Below are positions 8,791 to 17,571 of a DNA stretch of 64,000 bases, one piece after another. The stretch is taken from assembly GCA_937873315.1 (NCBI GenBank), contig CALMQX010000035.1:179869-243868 (forward strand). Reading direction: 5' to 3'. Numbering within the stretch: position 1 is the stretch's first letter; every line of letters starts with the position of its first letter. A program made the position numbers and the translations under genes. The notes under the pieces were generated by a model. It was given only the letters and a program-made list of their open reading frames with translations, did no database searches and was not told the DNA's origin. The DNA comes from an uncultured Nostocoides sp. Its GTDB lineage: Bacteria; Actinomycetota; Actinomycetes; Actinomycetales; Dermatophilaceae.

Positions 8791-10226
8791 GGGCCCGCCG
8801 GGACGGCGGTCATCGAGCCACCGGCCTCGAGTGCGGATACGAATGGGGTGCTCGTCAGCAGCGGGGCGTTCGCGTCCGCCTCGATGACGCTTCCGTGGAC
8901 CGCCGATCCGCTGGGCACCTCGAGCCAGACGCTGGCTCCGGTCACCGGGATGAGCGTGACCCGATCCGCTGGCACCCGCAACTCACGTGGGGTGGCTACC
9001 CCAGCAACCACCGTCCACAGGGTCACTGAGACCACGGAGCTCTGCGCCCGCAGCGCCACGCTGGCCTTGCCTGCCCCGGTCAAGGTGACTCCGCTGACTC
9101 CCGATACCGGCAACGCCGAGCTCGCCCAGGCCAGATCGGCGTCCGGGCTACGAACCAGCCGGCCCAGGGCCGAGGCGATGATCGGCACGTCAGCACTGAC
9201 CTCAACCGAGTAGGTTCCCGCGGCCAGGCCGCTCAACGGCAGGTCGACCGATCCCCCGGCCGGTACAGTCAGCACCGACCCCCCACGCAAGGCGACCAAT
9301 CCCTGGGGGCCCGCGACGCTGACCGACGCCACGGCCGGCCGCTGCCCGGGGGCCACCACCCGGACGACCGAGCCGGCGCCCACGCTCACCCCGGGGATGA
9401 CCACACGGGTGGCCGCGACCGGCGATGCGGCCACGGTATCGACGCCCCCACTAGAGGTGCCCGAGGTCGAGACCTCGGTCAGCGTAGCCACGATCACGCC
9501 GTCGGCAGCGCGCACGTGGACCGCGGGTGAGGCTTCACCTGGAGCCAGCGCATCGAGCAGCCGGACCACTCGCTCGCCCGGAGGGATCGTCACGCGGGTG
9601 CTCGCCGCTGGCAATGCCCCCGCCTTGCCGTGCACGTCGATCGAGACGGCCACCGCATTGGCGCCAGGATTGGCCACGACAAGGCGCTCCTGGCGACCGA
9701 CGCCAGCCCCACCGGCCAAGAGCCACACATCAGCCGACGGCTCCTGGCATCGCACGCTCGCCAGCCCGCGCAGGCCACGGTCATCCACCAGCCAGGCTTG
9801 GCGGGCACTGAGGCCCGCACTGGAGCCACCTTGGCCACTCACGCTGGCCGGGGCCACCCCTAAGAGCGGGGTCGAGATCGGCTGGCCAGCCTTGCCAGTG
9901 GCCACGGCTCGATTGCCGTCGGAGACAGACAGTTGCGCATTCTGACCGCCAAGCACCTGCTCGGGCGGCAGCGCGGCCGCCAGCGTTCCTCGGACAGTGA
10001 GGTCTGGAGCGCCTGAGAGACCGCGCACCTCGATCCCGGGGCACACCAATCGACTGTCCTGGGAGAGGTCGGCCACCGCCGCACTGGGAGCCGTCACCTC
10101 CACTCCGGGCAGGGCGACCTCGGGAGGATGCACACCGGCCGCCAGGAGGGCACCGGCCGCGCCCACCACGAGGATGCGGCCAAGTCCCCACCAGGTGGGT
10201 CGGTGACCGTCCGAAGCAGCCATCAT
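8787..10226 (-). CDS. DUF5719 family secreted/anchored protein
   Basis: 479 aa. Residues about 15-35 form one hydrophobic segment (GRILVVGAAGALLAAG), a signal anchor or signal peptide; the rest is Ala/Val/Gly/Ser-rich beta-type sequence expected outside the membrane. The family is found in actinobacteria directly downstream of a large membrane glycosyltransferase, as here (4-bp ATGA overlap). No catalytic motif is seen; a partner or accessory role in envelope glycan assembly is inferred from context only. Confidence 0.8.
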   Translation of the reverse strand: MMAASDGHRPTWWGLGRILVVGAAGALLAAGVHPPEVALPGVEVTAPSAAVADLSQDSRLVCPGIEVRGLSGAPDLTVRGTLAAALPPEQVLGGQNAQLSVSDGNRAVATGKAGQPISTPLLGVAPASVSGQGGSSAGLSARQAWLVDDRGLRGLASVRCQEPSADVWLLAGGAGVGRQERLVVANPGANAVAVSIDVHGKAGALPAASTRVTIPPGERVVRLLDALAPGEASPAVHVRAADGVIVATLTEVSTSGTSSGGVDTVAASPVAATRVVIPGVSVGAGSVVRVVAPGQRPAVASVSVAGPQGLVALRGGSVLTVPAGGSVDLPLSGLAAGTYSVEVSADVPIIASALGRLVRSPDADLAWASSALPVSGVSGVTLTGAGKASVALRAQSSVVSVTLWTVVAGVATPRELRVPADRVTLIPVTGASVWLEVPSGSAVHGSVIEADANAPLLTSTPFVSALEAGGSMTAVPAGP

Positions 10227-13200
10227 CGCCCCTCCCCGATGCGGGAAGCGCGGGTTCCGAAGGGGATCGCCAGAAACCCCAGGATCACGATCCAGACCAG
10301 GCTCAGGCGACGCGGCCAGGGGTGTGATGGGGTCACGGTGATCGTGATGTCATGCGTTCCGGCATCGACGACATAGGTCGGAAGCTCGGCGCGGGGATCG
10401 GCCTGCACCCGCACGCCATCGACACTGACCACCGCGGACGAGGTCCAGGCCAGCGGCTCGGCCACGATCAGCCGTCCAGCCGCAGGCACGTGGACCCGCG
10501 CGGAGGTTGCGCCCGAGGAGCCCGTGGTCTGGACGGCAATAGCCGAACCACCCTTCCCCCCAACGATTCTCAGCCGCGGAGGGGCGACCGTGGCGGCGGC
10601 CCCGTCAGCTGGGGTATGCCGCCACATGGCCCACCCCGAAGGCGCCGGAATCGGGCTAAACCCGGCTGTGGTGTCAAAGCGCTGGCTCAAGGCGGGAGTC
10701 ACCTCACCCTGCAGGGCGACCAGATCCACGGCTGCCGCGCCGAGCAAGGACGCCTCGGACGGTCGACCTGCCAGCAAACCAGCCACCTCATCCGCAAGTG
10801 CTCCATCCGCAACGCCCTGAGTGGGCAGGCTCCGCACCGGCCCATAGGTCTCCTTGCCGACCAAGCGGTAACTGGCCGAGGTCCCGTCAATCGGAATCTG
10901 TAGCGAACGGGTCGCAAAGAAGTTCTCGGCCTGATCAACTGCCACGCTGGGCCGTACGTCCTGCCACGGCGAGAGCAGCGTGCCCAGGCCGGGGACCACG
11001 GCCCCGACAGCCAACGCACCGGCCGATATCCCCGCGAACCACCGCCCCCACTGCCGCCACGCAGGCTCGGTCAGGGTGAGCAGGATGGCAGCCAGCAGGC
11101 AGGCCATCGCCAGCAACGCCAATGCCGGGGCCCACGGGCGCAGCACCCGGCCATCGGGCAGCGTTGCCAGGGACACCTGGGAAGCCACCAGCACCGCGAG
11201 CAGGCTGAACACCGCGATGGCGGTCAGCGGGGTGCGGACGTCGCGCACCCCCCGCCCCACGAGCAACGACAGAGCAGCGAGCACCAGCGCGGGAGCGGCA
11301 TAGAGCAGTGGCTGAGTCCATGGGGCAGGCACCCGGTCCGCCCAGTCGACCAGGCCGGGACCGGCCAGTAACCGAGCCGGTTCGGCAATGACGTCGAGCA
11401 ACCAGGGGATCTGGGTGCCGGCGGCCGCAGCCAAGGCCACCAGGGCCCGTCCTCGAGCGCGGGGCAGGGCCACCACCATGGCGATCAGGATCACAGCCAC
11501 GAGGACCCCGAGGGATGGTGCCGCGGCGGTGAGCAGGCCGAGGCCGAGACCGGTGGCGAATCCGCTGGTCGCGGTACCGCGGCCCGAGGCCGTCAGCCAG
11601 AGCCCGGCCCCCACCAGCGGCAGGATGACGGTCGCGAGGACCACGCCGAGTCGTCCCTCGCCCACGGCCCGAAAAGTCACCGGATTCACCGCCCACAGCA
11701 GGGCCACGAGTGCTCGAGCGACCCGATCCACCGCCACGACTCGGGCGGAGAGATAGGCAGTAACGGCGGCCGTTGGCATGCCCAGCAGAAGGACGATCGC
11801 CGCGGTCGCTCCCGCGGGTGCGTGCGGGTCAGGGACGAAGGGGATGTGCTCGACCAGCCAGCTCAAGATCGCCATGATCCCGAGCATCGGCTCTCCCGAA
11901 GACACGCCACCCATCCCGGAACCGCGCCAGCTATCGCGCCAACTAGCCCACAGGGCGGATGCATCGCCCGGCCCTGCGACCAACTCGCCGCCTACGAGGC
12001 CATTGCTCAGGGCAGCAAGGGCACCGCTGCCCAGTGTTCGCGCGGCGATCGCCACAAGGACCAGGACGATGCTGGGCAGCAGGACCGCGGGGTGAGCCAC
12101 GATGCGACCCATCAGGCTGCGCGGCCGCAGGTCATGGGCCGCGCCACCCAGGGGATCCCGAGGGGGGACGATCGCGTCGTGTACGGCATCCACGGACTGC
12201 CGAATGATCGAGCGCCCCGGGACGAAGAGCGAGCGAAGATCGCGCGGCGCGACCACTGGGGTATGCCGGGTGCGTCGGCGGGCCGCCGCAATCGCCAACG
12301 GCCGTAGCGCCAAGAGCTCGCCGAGTTCGGCAGCCGCGGCCCGAGGGCGTTTGGCCAACAACAAACCCACCGCACCGACCACCGAGGTGACGGCCATCCA
12401 CACCATCAGCGGGATGACCGCCCAGCCGCTCACCCGGGTCAAGGCAACCATTCGGGCAGAGCGGCGTCGCAGTGCGGTGTCTGCGGTCGCAATGGCGATC
12501 CCCGGCCGGGTCAGCATGCGGGCCCGAGGCGAGACCACGACGCGGCGACCGAGCCGCTGTGCGCGCCAGCCCAGGTCCAGGTCCGCGGCCACATCAACGA
12601 AGGCCCCGTCCCAGCCCCGCAGCTCTTCGAGGAGCTCGGCCTCGATGAGCAAACCGCCCAGCGGAACGGCGAGGACATCGGTGGTGGTGTCGTATTGGCC
12701 CTGGTCCGGCGTACCCGGTGCGGGCATCCCGACGAGACGGCCAGCGCGGGTGGGATGAATGCCCAGGCTACGCAGTCGGGTGGGGTCCTCGGCCGAGACA
12801 TGCTTCGGCCCCACCATGCCCACCGAGGGGCTGCGCCGCCAGTCGTCGAGCAGCAGGCGCAGGGTGTCTGGTTGCGGCACGGTCCCTGGTGGGATCAGCC
12901 AAAAAAGCGCCCCTCCGGCTCGAGCGTCGAAGACGTCGGCCAGATCCAGCTGGGCCACGGCCAGGACGACGGCCTCGCGCAGGCCAACAGGGCGTGAGAC
13001 CTCGTGCAGCCGGCTAGCCAGATCCGCATCGGCCAAGGCCGCCACGAGCTCGCGCGCGGGCGCACTCTCACCGGTGCGTTCGATGACGAGGACGAGATCG
13101 GGTCGGCGGGTTGAGGAGGCCAGCGACTGGACGACCAGGTCGATCTGCAGGTCAGCTGCAGTCAGGACCAGAGCAATGACGGGGGTCAACCCGTCCGCGG

Positions 13201-13246
13201 GGACCAGGTGCTGGGGGTGGGTGGGAGAGTCGATGACAGCGGCCAC
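10223..13246 (-). CDS. large membrane glycosyltransferase (GT2 domain plus polytopic domain)
   Basis: 1007 aa. Residues 1-260 form a GT2 nucleotide-diphospho-sugar domain (VIALVLTAADLQIDLVVQSL, an SVGMVGPKHVS region, and AADLDLGWRAQRLGRRVV near its end). Residues about 275-880 contain roughly a dozen membrane helices (VLLPSIVLVLVAIAARTLG and others), and the C-terminus ends with one more helix and a basic tail. It is probably a cell-envelope sugar transferase using a membrane-linked acceptor. GTG start; no stop is shared with whiB upstream (12-bp gap), so it may be cotranscribed with whiB. Confidence 0.82.
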   Translation of the reverse strand: MAAVIDSPTHPQHLVPADGLTPVIALVLTAADLQIDLVVQSLASSTRRPDLVLVIERTGESAPARELVAALADADLASRLHEVSRPVGLREAVVLAVAQLDLADVFDARAGGALFWLIPPGTVPQPDTLRLLLDDWRRSPSVGMVGPKHVSAEDPTRLRSLGIHPTRAGRLVGMPAPGTPDQGQYDTTTDVLAVPLGGLLIEAELLEELRGWDGAFVDVAADLDLGWRAQRLGRRVVVSPRARMLTRPGIAIATADTALRRRSARMVALTRVSGWAVIPLMVWMAVTSVVGAVGLLLAKRPRAAAAELGELLALRPLAIAAARRRTRHTPVVAPRDLRSLFVPGRSIIRQSVDAVHDAIVPPRDPLGGAAHDLRPRSLMGRIVAHPAVLLPSIVLVLVAIAARTLGSGALAALSNGLVGGELVAGPGDASALWASWRDSWRGSGMGGVSSGEPMLGIMAILSWLVEHIPFVPDPHAPAGATAAIVLLLGMPTAAVTAYLSARVVAVDRVARALVALLWAVNPVTFRAVGEGRLGVVLATVILPLVGAGLWLTASGRGTATSGFATGLGLGLLTAAAPSLGVLVAVILIAMVVALPRARGRALVALAAAAGTQIPWLLDVIAEPARLLAGPGLVDWADRVPAPWTQPLLYAAPALVLAALSLLVGRGVRDVRTPLTAIAVFSLLAVLVASQVSLATLPDGRVLRPWAPALALLAMACLLAAILLTLTEPAWRQWGRWFAGISAGALAVGAVVPGLGTLLSPWQDVRPSVAVDQAENFFATRSLQIPIDGTSASYRLVGKETYGPVRSLPTQGVADGALADEVAGLLAGRPSEASLLGAAAVDLVALQGEVTPALSQRFDTTAGFSPIPAPSGWAMWRHTPADGAAATVAPPRLRIVGGKGGSAIAVQTTGSSGATSARVHVPAAGRLIVAEPLAWTSSAVVSVDGVRVQADPRAELPTYVVDAGTHDITITVTPSHPWPRRLSLVWIVILGFLAIPFGTRASRIGEGR

Positions 13247-13258
13247 GAAAGGCGCGGA

Positions 13259-13522
13259 TCAGACCGCGCGCTTCTTCAGCTTGCGGCGCTCGCGCTCGGA
13301 AAGGCCACCCCAGATGCCGAAGCGCTCGTCATTGGCCAGGGCGTACTCCAGGCACTCCGAGCGGACGTCACAGCCAACGCAGACCTTCTTGGCCTCACGC
13401 GTGGACCCGCCCTTCTCGGGGAAGAAGGCCTCCGGGTCCGTCTGAGCGCACAGGGAACGCTCCTGCCACGACAGGCCACCCTCCTCCTCGACGAACGCAT
13501 CGATCAGGATGAGATCGTGCAC
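13259..13522 (-). CDS. whiB2: WhiB-family iron-sulfur transcription factor
   Basis: 87-aa WhiB-like protein with four cluster cysteines (LCAQTDP, then KKVCVGCDVRSECLEY) and the GIWGGLSERERRKLKK basic DNA-binding tail. Sequence and length match Streptomyces WhiB / mycobacterial WhiB2 (WhmD), which act with WhiA in cell division and sporulation. Start chosen at the GTG at 13522 because AGGAGG lies 5 nt upstream and the resulting length equals that of WhiB; the frame stays open 14 codons further. Upstream lies a palindromic element at 13573-13586. Confidence 0.95.
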   Translation of the reverse strand: MHDLILIDAFVEEEGGLSWQERSLCAQTDPEAFFPEKGGSTREAKKVCVGCDVRSECLEYALANDERFGIWGGLSERERRKLKKRAV

Positions 13523-13572
13523 TAGCTCCTCCTCGACCCTTGATTCGACCCTCGACCGGAACACATGCCTGA

Positions 13573-13588
13573 AATTACACGCGTGTCA
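13573..13588. promoter_or_regulatory. palindromic element upstream of whiB
   Basis: AATTACACGCGTGTCA includes the perfect palindrome ACACGCGTGT. Its half-sites (TTACAC and GTGTCA) resemble BldD-box half-sites (TNACNC/GNGTNA), but with a 2-nt rather than 1-nt spacer. A near-identical 14-mer occurs at 24172-24185. Lies about 50 bp before the whiB start, in the whiB/fbiA divergent region. Confidence 0.45.
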
Positions 13589-13668
13589 TGCAGCCTACGT
13601 CAAGCCGGGATCTGCTAACGGTCAAATCGGCAAAGTGACCAACACCCCGATCAGCGGCTCCGAAATGA

Positions 13669-13674
13669 CACACT
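13669..13674 (+). promoter_or_regulatory. -10-like CACACT, leaderless start of fbiA
   Basis: CACACT is 7 nt before the fbiA ATG and there is no ribosome-binding site, which fits a leaderless transcript. Confidence 0.4.
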
Positions 13675-13681
13675 GCGGGCC

Positions 13682-14650
13682 ATGAAGATCGCTGTCCTCT
13701 CCGGTGGCGTGGGTGGTGCCCGGTTCGTCCGCGGCCTGGTGCACCACCTCTCCACCACTCCTGCCCTGACCGGGTCGGAGGTCACGGTGATTGCCAATAC
13801 CGGCGATGACCTGACCCTGCACGGTCTGCGGGTCAGCCCCGATGTCGACACGCTGCTATACACCCTGGGCGGCGGAGTCCACGAAGGTCAGGGCTGGGGG
13901 CGCGCGCAGGAGTCGACGCGGATCCAGGCCGAGCTCGCGGCATACGGCTCGCTCCCCCAGTGGTTCACCCTCGGCGACCTGGATCTGGCCACGCACATCG
14001 TGCGCTCGCAGTGGCTGGGTCAGGGCTTCTCGCTCAGTGAGGTCACCGCCCGACTCGCGCAGCGCTGGGGCCTGCCCGATCGCGGCATCCGACTGCTGCC
14101 CATGACCGATACACCGGTCGAGACTCACGTCGTGGTCGACGACGGGGAACGGCGCGCGATCCATTTCCAAGAGTGGTGGGTCCGGCACCACGCGGCGCTG
14201 CCGGCCGAGCAGTTCATCGTCGCCGGCTTGGACCGCGCGGCGGCGGCTCCGGGTGTCCTGGATGCGCTGCGCACCGCCGATGCCATCCTGCTCCCCCCAA
14301 GCAATCCGGTGGTCTCTATCGGGATCATTCTTTCCGTGCCCGGCGTCCGAGATGCCTTGCGCGGCAGCACTGCTCGCGTGGCCGGAGTCTCCCCATTGAT
14401 TGGCGGCGCACCGGTGCGGGGCTATGCCGACGCGTGCCTGGCAGCCATTGGCGTACCGGCCACGGCGGCAGCCGTCGGCGGTCTGTATGCCGACTTCCTG
14501 GACGCCTGGCTGGTCGATCCGGCCGATGCTGTGGCCACCGTTGGTGGGGTCGATGTGGTCGCCTACGACCGGCCCCTACTGATGACGGATGTCCCGTCGG
14601 CGGCGCGGATCGCCCAGGCTGCCCTCGACCTCACCGGGCGCGGCAGGTGA
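13682..14650 (+). CDS. fbiA: 2-phospho-L-lactate transferase (F420 biosynthesis)
   Basis: CofD/FbiA family, 322 aa (usual about 310-330). It transfers the phospho-lactyl or phosphoenolpyruvyl moiety to the deazaflavin FO, giving (dehydro-)F420-0. The nucleotide-binding start KIAVLSGGVGGARFVRGL, the VIANTGDDLTLHGLRVSPD acidic motif and DAILLPPSNPVVSIG are diagnostic. It overlaps fbiB by 4 bp (GTGA) and uses its product. An F420-type LLM oxidoreductase occurs later in the window. Confidence 0.95.
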   Translation: MKIAVLSGGVGGARFVRGLVHHLSTTPALTGSEVTVIANTGDDLTLHGLRVSPDVDTLLYTLGGGVHEGQGWGRAQESTRIQAELAAYGSLPQWFTLGDLDLATHIVRSQWLGQGFSLSEVTARLAQRWGLPDRGIRLLPMTDTPVETHVVVDDGERRAIHFQEWWVRHHAALPAEQFIVAGLDRAAAAPGVLDALRTADAILLPPSNPVVSIGIILSVPGVRDALRGSTARVAGVSPLIGGAPVRGYADACLAAIGVPATAAAVGGLYADFLDAWLVDPADAVATVGGVDVVAYDRPLLMTDVPSAARIAQAALDLTGRGR

Positions 14651-15768
14651 GTCGGACGGAGCCGCCCCGGATCACCGTGATCGGACTGACTGGACTGCCG
14701 GAGATCACCCCCGGCATGGATGTCGCCGGCCTGCTTGTGGCCGCCGCCGAACAGGCCGCGGGCGGGCTGCGGGAGGGCGATGTGGTGGCCCTCTCGAGCA
14801 AGGTGCTCTCCAAATCCCTCGGCCTTCGAGCTCCGAGCGGGGCTAGGCGCGAGGACCTGGTGCGCGCAGAGAGCACGCGCGTGGTGGTCGAGCGAGCCCG
14901 AGCCGATGGGAGCGTTGGGCGGGTCGTTGAAGCCATCGCGGGACCAGTGATGCTGGCCGCCGGCGTCGACGCCTCCAATACCGGGCACGAACCCGACCTG
15001 CTGCTCCTCCCCCGCGATCCAGACGCCGCTGCCCGCGAGCTGCGAGAGCAGCTGCGGCAGCGGACCGGAGTGCGCCATCTCGGGCTTCTGGTCACCGATA
15101 CCGCTGGTCGTCCGTGGCGGGCGGGTGTGACCGATTTCGCCTTGGGAAGCGTAGGCCTAGCCCCTTTGGAGGACCTCCGCGGTGGCACCGACGCCGATGG
15201 TCGGCCGCTGATGGTGACAGTCCGCGCGCTCGCGGACGAGCTCGCCGCGGCCGCCGACCTGGTCAAAGGCAAGTCCGATGGCATCCCGGCCGCTCTGGTG
15301 CGCGGATGCCCCAGATCGTGGTTCGAGGATGACGGCGCCGGGGCCCGATCGCTGATCCGCACCGGGCCGGGCGACTGGTTCCGGATGGGTCACGTCGAGG
15401 CCGTCCGGGCAGCATTGGGCGCAGCGCCGGGCACGGCCGAGGCCATGGCGGTAGGAATCCCCGGCGCAGACCGTGCCCTGAGCGAGCGCATTCGCCGAGT
15501 GATTGCGGTGGCGCTCCTGACCGAGGAGGACGCCGCGGTCGACCTGGAGGCCGCCCCGGATGCGTTCACCCTCACCGTGACCGCGCCCGATCCGTATGCC
15601 GTGGGGCGGGTCACGGCGCGGCTCGAAGTGGCCTGTTGGTCCGAGGACTTGCGCTGTGAGAGTGCGGCGGCCGCCGGCAGTGCAACCCTGCGGATCACCC
15701 CGGCAGATGCGTCCTCGGTGACATTCGAGGGCCGCGACGCGGACGAGCAAGACCAGCGAGCTCGATGA
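14647..15768 (+). CDS. fbiB: coenzyme F420:L-glutamate ligase, short form
   Basis: 373 aa. The N-terminal CofE domain (about 1-250) adds glutamates to F420-0; LTGLPEITPGMDVAGLL, VALSSKVLSKSLG, ASNTGHEPDLLLLPRDPD and VTDTAGRPWRAGVTDFALG match the family. Mycobacterial FbiB (about 450 aa) carries a C-terminal nitroreductase-type domain that reduces dehydro-F420; here the C-terminal 110-120 residues are shorter and lack recognisable flavin-binding motifs. GTG start overlaps the fbiA stop. The last 74 bp overlap the convergent DNA glycosylase gene. Confidence 0.92.
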   Translation: MSRTEPPRITVIGLTGLPEITPGMDVAGLLVAAAEQAAGGLREGDVVALSSKVLSKSLGLRAPSGARREDLVRAESTRVVVERARADGSVGRVVEAIAGPVMLAAGVDASNTGHEPDLLLLPRDPDAAARELREQLRQRTGVRHLGLLVTDTAGRPWRAGVTDFALGSVGLAPLEDLRGGTDADGRPLMVTVRALADELAAAADLVKGKSDGIPAALVRGCPRSWFEDDGAGARSLIRTGPGDWFRMGHVEAVRAALGAAPGTAEAMAVGIPGADRALSERIRRVIAVALLTEEDAAVDLEAAPDAFTLTVTAPDPYAVGRVTARLEVACWSEDLRCESAAAAGSATLRITPADASSVTFEGRDADEQDQRAR

Positions 15769-16609
15769 GCCGTTGCACCCGATAGCGGTGGCCCGCATAG
15801 GGCTCAAGCAATTCGGCAAGACCGTCGTCGTCGACTGGGGAGCCGGTCAGTGCCCAGCCGATGTTCTTGGCCACGTGATAGTCACCGAAGGAGACCGCGT
15901 CGGCATCCCCCAAGGCCCGATGCGCCACTTCGGCACTCGTCCAGACGCCGATACCTGGGAGTGTCTGTAGCGCCGAACGCGCCTGTCCCGCAGGCCTATC
16001 CGCCAATCGATCCAGCGAGTTGCCCACCTTGGCGGCACGTACGGCCGGCGCCGACCTGCCGATATCGACCCTGGATTGGAGCCACTCCCAGGAGGGGATG
16101 GCAGCCCACCCGGCCGCGTCGGGTGGAACCCACAAACCCCGCTCCTGGCCCGGGCCAGGAGCGGACGTGCCGAACCTGCGGACCAGCCGTCGATAGGCAG
16201 CAAAAGCCTCCTGGCCGGTGACCTTCTGCTCCAAGATGGCGGGCATCAACGCCTGCAGCACCAGACCCGAGCGGGGAACCCGCCAGCCCGAGAACCTCCG
16301 CCATGCCTGCGCCACCACCGGATGGTGGGTAACGAAGTCGCTCACATCATCGGCCTCACCGAGCAGCAGTGGTGCCTGCTCCAGGAACCACTGCGCGCCC
16401 TCTCCCCAGGCCTCGATGTCCACCTGGGTGGTGAGCGGGGCCGCTCGCAGATGGGCGGTGACCGGACCGCTCGGCGCCCGCCAGGCGAACCACCAGTGGC
16501 CAGCTACGCTCGCGCAGGTCGGATCGCCGGCCCCACGCCGAAAGACCCCGAGCACCGCAGCGATCGCGCGCGGCGTCCCCAAGTGCACGGAGCGCTCAAG
16601 GGCGCTCAC
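15695..16609 (-). CDS. AlkA-like DNA-3-methyladenine glycosylase
   Basis: 304-aa HhH-GPD base-excision enzyme that would remove alkylated bases. Visible are the helix-hairpin-helix LQTLPGIGVWTSAEVAHRAL and the catalytic Asp in VSFGDYHVAKNIGWAL, plus the conserved ILEQKVTGQEAF segment. The GTG start overlaps the stop of the upstream flippase-like gene (GTGA), giving an operon GT2, flippase, glycosylase. Its 3' end overlaps fbiB by 74 bp on the other strand. Confidence 0.88.
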   Translation of the reverse strand: MSALERSVHLGTPRAIAAVLGVFRRGAGDPTCASVAGHWWFAWRAPSGPVTAHLRAAPLTTQVDIEAWGEGAQWFLEQAPLLLGEADDVSDFVTHHPVVAQAWRRFSGWRVPRSGLVLQALMPAILEQKVTGQEAFAAYRRLVRRFGTSAPGPGQERGLWVPPDAAGWAAIPSWEWLQSRVDIGRSAPAVRAAKVGNSLDRLADRPAGQARSALQTLPGIGVWTSAEVAHRALGDADAVSFGDYHVAKNIGWALTGSPVDDDGLAELLEPYAGHRYRVQRLIELAGLARPRRGPRMSPRTHLPG

Positions 16610-17571
16610 CGCTCATCCTGCCCCGGCCAGAGATGGTGATTGCGCGCCCAGAGCCAGCCGACACCGGCCCACACCAGATCCGCGACGATGCTCAGGAAGC
16701 GGGCCAGGATCACCACGGCACTGGCGGCAGCCAGCGGCATAAAGGGTGTCAAGAGCACCAGCAAGACCGCCTCACGGACCCCCACACCCGCCGGCAGGAT
16801 CACGCTGAGCATGCCCAGGGAGCTGGCGAGCGCGAATCCCATGAAGGCCGCCACCGCCAGCGAGCCCTGGCTCACCCCGGGGTTAGCCAACTGCCGAGCC
16901 AGCACCCAGCAGAGGAATCCAGCACTGGCCCAGGACAACACGAACCATCCACACATCGTGCCGACGGCGCGCAGCGAGAGCGGATGCTCGAGCGGTTCCC
17001 GACCCAGCCGGCGCATACCCCAAGCGACCAGGGGGTTCAGTACCGGCGGAGAGACCACGATGGCCATGGCCACGACCGCCAGCCCGGAGAAGAGCAGCAC
17101 CCGCTCGTGGGAGCCGACGATCAAGGGCGCTGCCGGGAGCCCCACCACGACGCCAGTAATCAGCGCCAACACCATGGCGAGCAGCCCGGCGACTCCAGTT
17201 CGCTTGCGCGGCACACCGACCCTGGAGGCGAGTTCGGTCTGCATCACCACGGTCCACACCGAGCCAGGGAGGTACTTGCCCAGCTGGCCGATGAAGAACA
17301 CCCCGCAGGCCGGCGCGAGCGGAAGTCGAGAGCCGAGGTCCGCGAGGATGGCCCGCCAGCCGAGCACGCCCAGGATCGGGGATCCCAGGGCTCCGATGAA
17401 GGCCAAGACCAGCACCCCAGGCGGAATGGCGCGCAAGTAGGGCCACACCGTGGACCAGTTGGTGATCAGCAGGGCGCCGATGACAGCGACGGCCGACGCC
17501 AGTAGGACCACGCGCACGACCCGGAGCGTGCGGCCGAGCGTGATCGCAGACCTCTCCGACTCAGCCGTCAC
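16606..17571 (-). CDS. LPG-synthase-TM / flippase-like integral membrane protein
   Basis: 321 aa with about eight hydrophobic helices and the family signature FFIGQLGKYLPGSVWTVVMQ after a GWRAIL motif. This UPF0104 / lysylphosphatidylglycerol-synthase transmembrane family includes proteins suggested to move polyprenol-linked sugars or to synthesise glycolipids. It overlaps the preceding polyprenol-phosphate-sugar synthase-like GT2 by 11 bp, which supports a lipid-linked sugar role. A paralogue with the same QLGKYLPGSVW motif lies at 39157-40113. Confidence 0.85.
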   Translation of the reverse strand: MTAESERSAITLGRTLRVVRVVLLASAVAVIGALLITNWSTVWPYLRAIPPGVLVLAFIGALGSPILGVLGWRAILADLGSRLPLAPACGVFFIGQLGKYLPGSVWTVVMQTELASRVGVPRKRTGVAGLLAMVLALITGVVVGLPAAPLIVGSHERVLLFSGLAVVAMAIVVSPPVLNPLVAWGMRRLGREPLEHPLSLRAVGTMCGWFVLSWASAGFLCWVLARQLANPGVSQGSLAVAAFMGFALASSLGMLSVILPAGVGVREAVLLVLLTPFMPLAAASAVVILARFLSIVADLVWAGVGWLWARNHHLWPGQDER

